64,000 nt of DNA from positions 1 through 64,000 of the forward strand of contig JADNRY010000147.1 in NCBI GenBank assembly GCA_015501585.1, written 5' to 3'. Made by a program: the position numbers and the translations under genes. Origin of the DNA: Rhodocollybia butyracea (Eukaryota > Basidiomycota > Agaricomycetes > Agaricales > Omphalotaceae). This document shows, one piece after another, positions 46,110-57,118 of this stretch (positions are counted from its first letter, which is position 1; each line of letters opens with the position of its first letter). Below the pieces are notes generated by a model. That model did not search any database and was not told the DNA's origin. It saw only the letters and a program-made list of their open reading frames with translations.

Positions 46110-49100
46110 TCAGAATTTATCAAATCCAAAAAGCTCCTCCTCATTTGCGTCGCCTTCTCCATCATCAGGCCCCAGGTTGGACTGACCATCCACTTCGCTG
46201 TCACTCTGGCTGTGCCCGAGTCATTCTCAATGTCACTACCGCCCCCATTTTCGAGTTCCATGCTGTCAAGCTTGGTCTCCATATCCACACTCTCATCATC
46301 CGATATTTCACTATCTCTGAACTGAACATTATTCTGCTCTTCAAAAACCTGTGTAGCATCCAGTGTTGACTTGTGCCCAATTCCCCCACCCTGGAAACGC
46401 ATGAACATGTCACAATCAACCCACCTGCCCCAAGTCAGGGTAGAAGATTGAATATCAGAGAGACTCACATGTTCACATAATATCGAAAATAGTCTTCATC
46501 ATTGGCTGTCTCCCTACGTGCAAGTGAGGGCCCTGGCAGAAACTGGTCAGTTTTCCCATGTTCGAATGCTGGAATAATATGACAGCCGCGGATAACATCA
46601 CAGGGATCAACAAATCCAAATGCTTCTGCATTGTCAGAGCCAATAAATCCAAGCATAGGCATCCGTTTGGCATGGATACCGTAAGACTGCTGCTCAGATG
46701 TTGGCACACGACCAAACCACCGGACATAGAGAACATTGAATTTCTGTGGGCTTCTGCGAGATTTAGAAAGTGGGCCGGAGTGGAGAACATCAAGGTGGAA
46801 GATGCCAATGATGTGTGCAAACCAGTAAGGGTGTTCCACACGATCATTGTCATTAGAAAGGAGCATGATATCAGAATGGGTTCGGGGGTTGCAAGAATCC
46901 TGATCACGTCGCATATCATATGTAGTGTGATTGAAGCGAATGACTTTATGCCGGAAAATTTTGTTGTTTCGGAATGTGATAGTAGCGCGGTCTTTATCAG
47001 TGAATTCAGATTCATTTTCAGGTATACCAAGGATACGTTCCAGGATGTGGTCTTTGAGTTTTAATTGAAAATTCTATGAAATAATGAATCAGTAGAAATT
47101 TGGAAAGAAATGTTTACTGACATACATTGAAAGCCAAGTCATCAGAAAGGTTTCTCAGCCAAAGAGTAAGATTTTCCAAGTAACGAGTATTTGAGGAGAT
47201 GTGATAGCGATCAGTCGGGTTGGTGAAAGGAAGAGGGTCGGTGTCAGTAAAAGATAACGTGGGTCCAGAAGTGACCGACTCGGATGCTTTCTTTTTTCCA
47301 AGTTTTTGGATTATACGAGCGCACTGTTCATGGCGAGCAATTTGAAAAGTGAACTGAATCTTATTGGTTCGCTTGTAGAGCTTCTTGACCCGCCGGTGCT
47401 CAAGTTCACCCTGTGAATCTTATAAGGCAGAAAGAGGTGACACAAAAAATCGACTTACAATCTGTGTACTATATGAGTCGGTAGTTCCAAAGGTACGAAT
47501 TGTCCAAGGATAGTTGCCAAGAGCATGAAACTTGTATGTATTGATGTTTAATATTTTCTTCTGCGATATTGTGTTGCCAAGGGGTTTTGTTCCCGATTTT
47601 TCTTTCCTTTTTGCCTTCTGATGAGCCTGGCGTCGGGCTGCTGCAGCCTGTTCTCGAGGAAGAGCATGGGTGTCAAACTGTTCAGCAGTTTTTGTAGTGA
47701 ATGAGCGAAAGAGTTGGCCAAGTTTGGTGGTTGCCACTTCAAATGAGTCCAGCGTAAGGTCAGTGTGAAGTCGCAACTTGGCGTAAGCATGCCAAGTAGC
47801 CATCTGTGCAAGAAGGTCTTGAACAAGATCATCAATTTCCTGCGACTTGGAAGCAAAAAGGCCCTCAAAGCATGCTGGTGCACACTGACAAGATGGTTAA
47901 TAAATACATACAAGAAAGTAAAGCCAACGCACCTGAAGAAGGTCTTCAAAATCTCGGGCCGCAAGTTTCTTCAGTTCAGAAACATTATTCACAAAGTGGC
48001 GAATAGTGCTCCGACCAAAAGTAGGGGTGTTTCGAAAGCTGTGGACAATCTATTAGAATTATCATCAGCAATGGGAGAGAAAAAACAAACCGACTGTTGA
48101 GTTCCTGCACTACATCCTTCCCCATTACATGGCACATGCGTATCAAGTGAATAAATAAGTCTTTAAATGTCCCAATTTCAACCTCATGCATCAAATCAAC
48201 CACAAAGAGAAGGAAATAATCAAATCCAAGATCGTCAAAGGCTTCGGAAAAGGCGTTCTGAATGACCAGTGAGAATGATACTAGAGGAAAAAACATACAT
48301 GCTTACGCGTGTAGGAATCAACAAGCAAATCTTGAACTTTCTTACTAGCAAGAGACTTTCCATGCTTGAAGAATTTTTTTCTGGCCTCTTCAATGATTTT
48401 TTGTCGCTCTATGTTATCAGATTGCCTCAGGATTTTATGACGCGACATATCTTGCCGAGTTCCTATTTCATGCGCCTGGCTCTTCTGAGTTGTACAGCGC
48501 GGGCAGAGGTGAGTCCCAAGATCTTTAATACTAGCAAGAAGGCATCTAAGAAATATGTTAGATATAAAGCAATTCCAAGTTTAAAAAAATATACTTCTCG
48601 GGATAGTCTGCTGAGTAGGTAAATATGCGTGGATAAAGTCGCCGAAGAACCCCATCTGGACCTTTCACAACAACACCATGGACATACGCATCAAGAAACT
48701 CAGGTGTGAGAAGGAGTTTCCAAACTTCATGCTCAAGCTCACGCTTAAGGTGTGTTTTCATTGCATCTGTTAGCGGCGAGCCAAATATTTTTGTATACGC
48801 ATCTTCAACCTGATTTGGAAGCTGGAAAAAGTCAGTGATGACTCCGACTTCAAAAAAAATGATAACTTACTGATGGAAAGTAAACTAAGTGATGTGCCGC
48901 AAACTTGGTGGGCTTTGCACAAGTATACTTGGACTGTGAGCCAAACCACAGGTAACCGGGGCAGATAGATGCTGTTCTGAAGCTTGCCAGATGAGTCGAG
49001 TCTGAATACATCATGATAGGAGCAACAACACGCTCAAGATTACATCCTGGCTCAGGCGGACTAGTGAGAACTTCTTTTTCCATATTCAAAAATGCATCTG

Positions 49101-51393
49101 ATGAATAAACCTCTCCGTGAACACGAATAGGTTCGGGGTACCCATCGCACTCCCACATCTGCTTATACCCCCGTAGATGGTACTCAGAGGCCGCTTCAGA
49201 TGAGTATGCCTCTCTCATCACATCAAGGAGATCCTAGTGAATAACACCATCAATATCTACTGTTGGAGCTTTTTCCTCTCGAGTTTTTGATCCAGTACAG
49301 GGGAGAGATAGCTTGACGGAGCTCTTTTTCCACCCAGCATGCGTGTTGAACGGCAGACCTTCAGCATCCAGATTGGGAGCATCGAGCCGTTTTGCTTCCT
49401 TTCGAGCGCTGAACCCATGCAGATCCTTTGGATCAAAGTCAGGTTGCTGGATAACCTCGTCATTCAAGCGCTGGATATAAGCAAGGCCATCAGAGTCATT
49501 GCCATTGTAGGCAAACTTCATCATATAGTAGGTGGATGCATTGGGGAAGGGAGCAAACAGATTAAAGCTTGAAGATGAGCTTTCGGTATCAAAGGGGTGT
49601 GGGTCAGATGATGTTTGCAGTCTGAACACACTCTTGGGATTGCGCGCAGGTGCTGGAGCAGTGTAGAAAGTATTTGCATCACAATAATCATCCAAAGAGA
49701 TGAACTCGTCAGGCTGATGAGTCGGATACTGAGTAAAGATACAAAACAGTCCAAATTCATCCAGTTCTGTTGTGACATTTGCCATCGGAGGAAGAGGAAA
49801 TAGTTCTGGAGATGGAGAGCGAGATGGCGGGTTTACAGGTGAGGAGACTACAGGAGGAGCAGGAGGAAGAGAGCCATATCGGGTATGATCTGGTACCATT
49901 GGAGGGAGAGTATTTGGTTGAGATGGAACATAATCCCAGAAAGCTGCCGGTAAATAACGCTGTCGTTTTGGACGGCCAGTTGTGGTGGTTTGAGACTGTT
50001 CAACCGCGGGAGGAATATCTACATCAGCCGCGTTCATCTCTACATTCATCTCTACATCCATATTGTTGTCCTCAGGCTGTAAATGACATTGAACAAATTG
50101 TTCATTAACTATACATGAATTCTCGTACCTTGGTTTCAGAAGGTTGTCCGTTGTTGTCTTTGGGGTATCGGTCCATTTCAATATCCTGCTAGTGTAAGGA
50201 TCTAGGCGGAATCCTTCGAGCGCGGGTTACAAACCTGGAAACCAAAGTGCGGATACGCTCCGTACTTCTGTTGTTCAGCCGAACTGGGAAAGTTGGTTTG
50301 AGATGTGAAAGGATGTGAGTGTAGAACGGTTCCAAAGTGCCTATGGGATGTAAGACTCGTGTCGGGATCGTCCAAGGGACTAATGTAGGGACGGAAGGTC
50401 CGTACTGGCGATAGAATGAACTCGGTGAGTAAACCTAAGAGTAGATGAGTTTCCGACTCGAAGGGTAGGACCCACTAAGTGCAAGCGGCTTTGATAGCGA
50501 TATGAGCGGAAGCAGAAGGTCAAGCGGTAGCTGACCTGATGCGGCGCAAACAGAGCGGAACCAAATAGATGATAGTAAATTGCAGAGGTTGTGAAAACAA
50601 TGGAGTGAAGAAACAGAGTTAAAGAAACAGATAAAGCGAGAAACCGGAACACACAAGAGCACACGAGTCAAGGGGTTAAGCAATATTTCCAATCTACTGT
50701 ACTTGACATGGTACGGAGCTAGATATAGGGTACTCGAGGACCGGAGTAGCGATAGGTAATAATCTGAGAGTAGAAAAGACAAGAATAGCCAAAAGAAGTA
50801 CAAGGGATGAAAGACAACAATGAACATAAGCGGAAGCAGCGGGATGAGCATAAAGCATATGTATGATTGTAAGAATGATGGAGAATGGATCGACGGGATC
50901 ATAGAAAGTGTACAGTGAAGGGAAAAGTAAAACGGAAGCAAAGTGGAAGTGTATCGGAACCGGAAATGCGGCGGAAGCGGGTTATGTAATGGTAAGCAGG
51001 AAACGTCGGCAGTCTGTATATGCCTAGGGCATGACAGCTAGTCTAGATTAATAGTAGGTATACAGCAGGTGACTGACTGGCCCACTTCTTTGGCCATGAT
51101 AGGAAAGGCTTGCAATTCATTTGACACCTAGTTCAACAGTCAGTAAGTATAAGTATATCAATTATCTGAATAGAAAAAGACAAACGGGGTTTTTCTTTCT
51201 TTCGAGCCTCTCTCTTATCCTTCTTCCGCTGCTTTTCTGCCATCTGAAATGCTTTGGCTGTCGCCTTGCGACTATTGGCTAGCTCAATAGTCGCGCGATT
51301 GGCCCCAGGACACTTATTCTCATGCCACTTTTTGCCTCCAAAGCATGGGTCGTAGGATTTTCCACAGCGCTTCCAGGATGTTTTGTTGGCCAT
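46110..51393 (-). pseudogene. Plavaka transposase, nearly full length, with two lesions
   Basis: Multi-exon, reads right to left. The first exon (51393-51190) has a C2H2-like KRCGKSYDPCFGGKKWHENK. Next comes a Pro-rich segment with LPAAFWDYVP, then FAPFPNASTYYMMKFAYNG and DPKDLHGFSARKEAKRLD (to 49390). Downstream exons carry YSDSTHLASFRTASICPGYL and FAAHHLVYFPS (49220-48870), GVLRRLYPRIFTYSADYPEK (to 48600), LGTHLCPRCTTQ, VVDLMHEVEIGTFKDLFIHL (48200), ATWHAYAKLRLHTDLTLDSF (47780), ELEHRRVKKLYKRTNKIQF (47400), FNVLYVRWFGR, EAFGFVDPCDVIRG and, after a GTGAGT..CAG intron, DCDMFMRFQGGGIGHK. These blocks in this order match the Plavaka family. Lesions: an in-frame TAG at 49234-49236 (fits CAG-to-TAG), and a frame change near 46200, after which another frame gives LGPDDGEGDANEEELFGFDKF with its stop at 46110. 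A solo LTR sits in the first intron. Confidence 0.85.
50193..51036 (-). mobile_element. Solo LTR, 844 bp, in the Plavaka gene intron
   Basis: On the minus strand starts TGTCATGCCCTAGGC and ends GATCCTTACA. The 5-bp duplication GCTAG (plus strand) is at 50188-50192 and 51037-51041. It falls between the zinc-finger exon and the exon encoding DIEMDRYPKDNNGQ, so it enlarges an intron rather than breaking a codon. Rich in CGGAAGC/CGGAACC words. Confidence 0.85.
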
Positions 51394-51676
51394 GATTTTA
51401 TCGAGAGTAAGTATCCAAAATTCAAGTGTAGTCGTGCAAAGACAAGCTACAAATCAAGGAGTGTAAGACTGACTTGATCAAGCGGTAAAAAACCGACTTT
51501 TCCAGAGGGCAGAGAGAGCGTTAAAATTTTGAATGCGTGAGGAAAGAAGAGAAGCACTTTAATCTTATCGTACTTTATCTTGCACAATCAGATTTGATTA
51601 AGTCCAAGGTCACCTGATCTATGATACGTCGCGATTTACGCGAAGATTTCTCACTCTCTTTTTTGTTACTACCATC
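51394..51676. promoter_or_regulatory. Divergent intergenic region between transposase and DUF6698-like gene
   Basis: 283 bp separate the two starts. No repeat array or strong TATA box stands out. Because the genes are head to head, this interval must hold both promoters if either is expressed; that is inferred from layout only. Confidence 0.4.
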
Positions 51677-53941
51677 ATGGCCAAAAAACCTCCAGCAAAA
51701 TGTTCTGGCTCCACCGCTGAATCTTCTTCACAAATCGGAAAGCGCCGTCGAGTCTCTCCGGATTCCTCTTCAGAGTCCTCTAATTCAAGTGACAGCAGCA
51801 ACAAATCCGAAATGTCCAACAGCAACAAAGAAAATCAGAAACCGCATACAAAACCTACATCTCAGCCTTCCAAGTCAACAAGTAGACAAAAGGAGAAGCA
51901 AAAGAGGAAGAAAGGGAAGGAGAAAAAAGATAAGTATACCCCGGGGCTGTACGTAGTTATTTTATTTCTAGGACTGTGCTAACGTGGATTTCAGTGACAA
52001 AAAGAGTTCAAGACCTTTTGTCAAGGCTGGCCGATGGGCTGTCCTAGATATTGACCTCTATCTTGATGTTTCGGCCATCGAAGCGACGGTTCTAGCATCT
52101 AAAGCGATGATTTTGAGTGAGTTCTCATTTTTACCTCTTGATTTCAACGCTAACAATTTCGAGGCCCGATGATACCGACTGTCAGGAAGTGAACATTTCC
52201 TGACTGACAAATTGGACACATGATTGAGCACATGATTGTCTCAATATTGTATTAATGACATTTGATAACAAACGAGTCATATGGTCTAATTTCGGGTGCA
52301 ATATAATGACCCGGAACCCGGAACCGGAAATGAATTATATTATATGAGTCAAAATGACTCGGAACATGACTCTGAATGACTCAATATGACTTAGGTAGCT
52401 AGTATAAATACCGCTCAGTAGATACATTGTACCCCAGCCTTGTTATTTTGGAACTATTACCTTTGTGCAGCATAGCTGTGAATTGAACCTTGATATGAAT
52501 CTTAGTTGCTAACTGTGAATATCCAGAAGCATCACCAATTACCTGCTTACAACAGAAGAATCCCTGCTTATTACAGAAGAACCACCTTTACCTGCTCACC
52601 ACAGAAGAACTACTTTTACCTGCTTACCACAGAAGACGTCACATCTGTTTGATCAGAATACCAGAATATTACCTGTTAACACAGAAGAACCATCGGAAAC
52701 CACACTGTTAAATCAGCAACACCAAACTCGATATTGTAGTAAATCTGCCCAACGGGCCCCTCACTATACTGTACATTGGGAAGATCCAATCGTGAACGGA
52801 TCTTTACACCGACACTCGCCTTCTGAAGTCTTGGGAAAAGTTGCTCAAAATATGCCCACAGCTGTGCGCTCTGTTTCGTAAAGCAACATCGCTCAAGGGC
52901 CAGGTTCTGTATACTGAAGCGTTGGAGACTGTCCATTGGTTGTTATATCTTCATTTAACAGCTTACTCTTTTCTCTTAGATTGCCGGCAGCGCTCGTTCC
53001 GCTCGTGAATACCACAGTGCTAGACTTCGCCAGGACATCTTTGAATACATTGAGGAAATGGACGTTGATCCCGAATACAAAACGATGCCATTTGAAGACC
53101 TGAAACGCACCAAGAAGACAAAAGCGGGTCGTGGCTGAAACCATCCTTCCACTCTTGGACTCATAATTCCTATGCAGCATCGGAAATCACTGTTCGAAGA
53201 TAAAGAGTATGTGCACTCGTTTTTATTGCATATATGCTAAGTTTTCTGCTATAGATTCTCTACCAAAGCCACAAACGGCAAAATTCCAATGCCTGCCACC
53301 AAGTGGCCAGCTTTCCTCTACCACATCGACACATATGATCCCAAGGACCCAGAGCGCGGTCTCTTCCGAGGCTATATTCTATACCGGGTGATTCATCTTT
53401 TCACTTATCACTTTGCTCAACTGATATTCAGCAGGTTTTCAATTCGATTTTCTTTGGTGCCAGCTCTGCATTCGACGGTAAGATCCAGCCGAAATCTATC
53501 GCAGTCAAGAACAGGATGCAAAGGGTGACTGGTCATCACATTGCATATGCCGCTGTCCAGGTGCGTTTTCCGTTTATGTTCTTCTATTGCGTTAGTGATC
53601 TCAACCTTATACAGGCCCGCTTTGTACTTTCCGCAAGCGACACATGGAACCACAATGACGACGACTTCTGTGACGCGGAATTCTACTCGGAAATTGTGGA
53701 CTACTTCAAAGACAACCCCGAAGATGAAAGAGTCATCCGTTTGTTGGAGAGCTGGAACAAGTACGTCCTCGCTTTCTGTTGTCTTACTCTCTCTGACATT
53801 GGTACATTTAGGAAGGTATTTGGTCATCCTCAAGGGCGGCAAGATAGCGCCGTCGTCAAAGAAGCACCCATTACGCAGGACGGCTCAAACACTCCTCCTT
53901 CCAGTACATCAATTGTTCGTGCCGCGCGAAAAGCCCCCTAA
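51677..53941 (+). pseudogene. DUF6698-like accessory gene of the Plavaka-type element
   Basis: Exon 1 (from ATG 51677) encodes a Ser/Lys-rich leader (SPDSSSESSNSSDSS, then basic RQKEKQKRKKGKEKK). Exon 2 has VLDIDLYLDVSAIEATVLAS. The next exon, after removing the solo LTR at 52180-52808, reads DDTDTRLLKSWEKLLKICPQ and ATSLKGQVLYTEALE. Later exons carry HSARLRQDIFEYIEEMDVDP, MPATKWPAFLYHIDTYDPKD, RGLFRGYILYR, IAYAAVQ, ARFVLSASDTW and FCDAEFYSEIVDYF. Blocks such as WPAFLY, YDPKDPERGLFRGY and EFYSEIVDYF match what I recall of DUF6698, a fungal family often next to transposons; its biochemical role is unknown. Divergent orientation to the transposase suggests a shared promoter region (51394-51676). 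An in-frame TGA at 53136-53138 (RG*NHP) fits TGG-to-TGA. Confidence 0.65.
52180..52808 (+). mobile_element. Solo LTR, 629 bp, in the DUF6698-like gene
   Basis: Starts TGTCAGGAAGTG, ends GGATCTTTACA, flanked by CCGAC (52175-52179 and 52809-52813). A plus-strand TATA motif TATAAATA is at 52403. A 21-bp-class minisatellite (TACCTGCTTACCACAGAAGA type, six copies) fills 52535-52690. Excision with one CCGAC restores the host frame DDTDTRLLKSW, a strong check on the boundaries. Confidence 0.9.
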
Positions 53942-54309
53942 CTAGACAGATACGGCGTGTAGCAGCGACTGCCAATGCTGCTCCCGCTCACGCCATTGGT
54001 GCTCCAACTTAGAATTAGTCTCCATTGGCTCTTGAATTGTTTATACCGATGTTCTTCACTCTCACGAACCATTGTATCCCATCGCGCATCGGACTTCTTG
54101 CTGTACCATCATCACTTACACTACTCATTTTGCTCACTTTCGCATATATCTTGGACTTATTGTTGTAGTTACTTACTGCTTATTGCTCATTGCTCGCTTA
54201 TCGTTGTAGTTGCTTGTTCATTGCTCGCTGTTGTATTCATTCACTTCAAATACACTGTTTCAGTATCATCAAGAACGATAGTAATAAGGGTAATAAAAAT
54301 CAGATGCTT

Positions 54310-54545
54310 GGTATGATAAAAGAGCCTTGTGTTGGCTTGTATCACTCTAGGGCTTGTATTGGCTTGTATCAGCTTGTAATCACTCGAGGAATTGTATTAG
54401 CTTGTATCAGCTTGTATCAGCTTGTATTCACTCTAGGAATTGTAAGGGCTTGTATTGCCTTGTAATCTGGCATACCTTGTAAGCGCTTGTAATCTTTCAG
54501 TAAAAACAAGCGCATACAAGGTACGCCGACCTTGCAAGCTATGCG
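54310..54545 (-). repeat. Right GCTTGTA subterminal array of the Plavaka-type element
   Basis: About 13 copies of GCTTGTA(T/A) (e.g. GGCTTGTATTGGCTTGTATC), ending in ACAAGCGCATACAAGG. This is the inverted counterpart of 45806-46095. Confidence 0.85.
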
Positions 54546-54614
54546 CGGCTGGTATGCCCTTGTTTTCCTATGTCACCGCTTACGGTGGACCTACTCTTTT
54601 GCTGATGACTAGTG

Positions 54615-55299
54615 TAAAGTTGTCCACAAGCCCGGGTCAAGTAGTACCCAGATCCATTGCACAGGTACTTGTGGGCCTCAAGGGGCTACCCGTGACCCGT
54701 ATATATCCGTGGGAAACGGATACCCGGATCCGCAGGTAGTTTAACACACAAGTACTTGCAGGTACTTGCGGACCCCAGCCAACACAGGTACTCACAAGAT
54801 ACTTCTGAGTATCTGCAAGTATTTAGTACTTACAATAATAATAAAATGGTTACTACATGCAAGGTATGAGTGTGAGATACTCAGTAGTAGGTGCCTAGTG
54901 CATAGAATAGAGCATGATGTAGGTAGAGAACAGTAGTCCTTGACTGATACAAGTCTAGAAGCTAAAGAGAGACTATGTTCATCATAGTGTACTATAGTGC
55001 ATATAGCCACTTATAACTTGCTACATGCTAGGTGGACATATGAGCTGCTCAAACAAGGTCTATTGCATAGAGGAGAGCATATTTCAGCCTTTATTTGTGC
55101 GAAAAAAAAATATTCTTGCCCTCCCACAAGGTGCTTTTGGCTTCTTGCAAGTACCTGCAAGTAGCTTAATTTTTTTGAAGCGATACCCATGACCCGCTGT
55201 GATCCATGGGAAAAGGATACCCAGATCCGCGGGTAGTGATACCTGCGAGTATTCCCACGGCTCCTACTTGCGTGGCACTTGGACTCATGGACATCTTTA
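54615..55299. mobile_element. hAT-like MITE copy B (reverse of 6812-7466)
   Basis: Starts TAAAGTTGTCCACAAGCCC, ends GGACTCATGGACATCTTTA. Flanking octamers GACTAGTG and GTCTAGCG agree at six of eight positions. Over most of its length it is the reverse complement of 6812-7466, including AACAAGGTCTATTGCATAGA-like core words. It lies immediately outside the right end of the Plavaka-type element. Confidence 0.75.
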
Positions 55300-55540
55300 G
55301 TCTAGCGCTTATGTACTGTAGTTTTTTTTACACCTGTAGTACACACATAGCTAAGCCTTGTCATGTTCTCTAGTGTGAATTAAGGATGACTACCCTAGGG
55401 GTGTTACATGCCCAAACATTTCTTAGTAAGCCTACTATGACTCACCACTTTTGCCCCCCTACAGGCTTATCCAGTTATATTAAAATACACTCTCAATACA
55501 GTATCAGGTTTTATTATAATAGAGCTAATACTACAGGTGA

Positions 55541-55996
55541 ATATCTTTGAGAACTGTGGCATGAACATGCTTATCGAGGCTTACCATCGTGTTCTCAAGG
55601 GAAAGTTTCTTCACAGCAAGGATAACCAACAAGTGGACCATCTGGTTCACTGTCTCATAAATGAGATGGTTCTGTACAGTCATTTCAAGCAGTTTTGTTG
55701 ATGAGGATCAGGATGATGTGGAACTGCCTCCAACTTATCTTGTTCAGCCTAAATCTGATCTTTCATGCCATTACAAGGTTAATCTGGAATCTTACACTTG
55801 CTCATGTCTTGACTTTCCCTTGATTCGCTACTGCAAGCATATCTGTGCAGCTCAAGCCTTTTTTGGTGAAGAGACTTCCAAACCACCACTACAAATCAGT
55901 TTCAACAATCCATCTCCATCTCCCATCATCCTTGCTCCTTCAAATACACAGCCAGCCAATTCAACAGACTTGCTTCTTGATAAGCTCAATTCATGA
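55541..55996 (+). pseudogene. MULE transposase C-terminal fragment (SWIM zinc finger)
   Basis: After an AG acceptor near 55536 the frame reads VNIFENCGMNMLIEAYHRVL and HSKDNQQVDHLVHCLINEM, then shifts, then YKVNLESYTCSCLDFPLIRY followed by CKHICAAQAFFGEE. The CxC..CxH pattern (C-S-C and C-K-H) is the SWIM finger found near the C-terminus of fungal Mutator-like transposases, and the preceding N-x2-E-xxH-R-x-L block matches the end of their catalytic domain. A frameshift near 55680 and loss of everything upstream make this a remnant. Confidence 0.65.
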
Positions 55997-56438
55997 CATG
56001 TTTGAGTGATTAACTGAGTGAAGATATGATGGTGCTTTGGAAGAGTGATCACCCTTGAGTAGGTACAGAGCATGGGCCATGTCACCCCAGATCTTACTGG
56101 CAACCCAATACTCCACCAATGTTTGAGCTGGCCCTGCACTTGTAGAAATTACAACTTGCTGCACACCTACGGTCAGGGAATCATTGCATGATGATTTCAC
56201 TGCATCCATTATAACACACACACTGTCAGGGTCATGAAGATCATGTAATGAACACTCTGCTGGAATTGGTAACTGAGAGAGGACCAATTTCAGAATGCTG
56301 CACCATCAAATGAAAGAAATTTTCCAGCGCTGAGGAAATGATGCAGTGATGAGAGAGGTGCAACAGCCTGAGCAGATAATTCAAGGCTAAATGTAAGTGC
56401 CGATAGCAGCTTATTCTATTTGGAAACCCAGTTTCCAG
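55991..56438 (-). pseudogene. Unrecognised minus-strand coding remnant
   Basis: A minus-strand frame from 56287 reads PIPAECSLHDLHDPDSVCV, VKSSCNDSLTVGVQQVVIS and VEYWVASKIWGDMAHALYLL to a stop at 55991. Upstream minus-strand frames (to 56453) are in other phases (LLRLLHLSHHCIISSALE). No family recognised. Its upstream part abuts the left end of the element at 56445. Confidence 0.3.
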
Positions 56439-56478
56439 CAGAAATATGGGCATAATAGTGGGTAAAAAATCAAGTGAA

Positions 56479-57118
56479 CGTATGTGAGCATCAAGGAGGA
56501 TATTTCCTTGCTTTCTCCTGATGGCGGCATATTTTCTTATCTCATACTTTGACTTCCTTATTTATTATCATAACACTCAATCTTTGGCCGCATTTTCTAA
56601 CGAGAGGAGAACAGCAGCATCCCCAATCTACCTTAAGTCAAAGCCAAGGCAAAGCGGCAAAGCTATCACCTCTAGACTCGGATATCTCAGAAAGTGAAAT
56701 AAGCGCCCAAGATTAGATAAATAACAAGGCGCTTATACTATATCAGAGATGGTTAGCAATTTCGGCCAGCGCAATTCTACTTCTGCCTTTGCTCTCTCGG
56801 CTCACTGTTTGCACGCAACCACACAATAAAGAATACCTTGTGCAACTAGTACCAAGCATAAGAAAGACAAGAAAAAGCGCAAAAAATGGCTGTACAAACC
56901 TGACAAGCTGACAGCAAACCAACTTCGATAGAAGCCTGGGCTCCTCAAATGCCGAACCAAGGCTCAATCTCCTTGTCTCTACTACAGACAATGGACAGTT
57001 TTTCTTTTGTATCTTCTTCTTCTAGCCACAATGGGGTGAGTGTACATAAAATCTGCGAGAAAGGGATGGCATAGCTCGTCCTTTTTTCTTCCTGTTTCTT
57101 TCGGCTATTCTGACAGAC
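56479..57118. promoter_or_regulatory. 5' region of the TET/JBP-integrase element
   Basis: 640 bp between the left inverted repeat and the first plus-strand gene. Minus-strand open frames here (e.g. 56743-56991) show no domain. A TATACTATATCAG stretch near 56733 is AT-rich but not a clear TATA box. Confidence 0.35.

Larger units (their letters stand above)
45765..54607. mobile_element. Plavaka-type DNA transposon, about 8.8 kb
   Basis: A Plavaka transposase gene (minus) and a DUF6698-like gene (plus) lie head to head between two arrays of a short repeat: TTACAAG(C) at 45806-46095 and its complement GCTTGTA at 54310-54545. Candidate termini are CATCAGCAAAA at 45765-45775 and TTTTGCTGATG at 54597-54607. 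They are inverted repeats, but flanking bases do not give a clean 2-3 bp duplication, so the ends may be off by several bases. Inverted subterminal arrays around a CACTA-like transposase are characteristic of this superfamily. Two solo LTRs (50193-51036, 52180-52808) are later insertions. Confidence 0.7.

Noticed and set aside
52676..52936. 86-codon minus-strand frame that reads like protein
   Set aside because: It spans the LTR end at 52808 and is antisense to the DUF6698-like exon; the plus-strand reading is restored when the LTR is removed.
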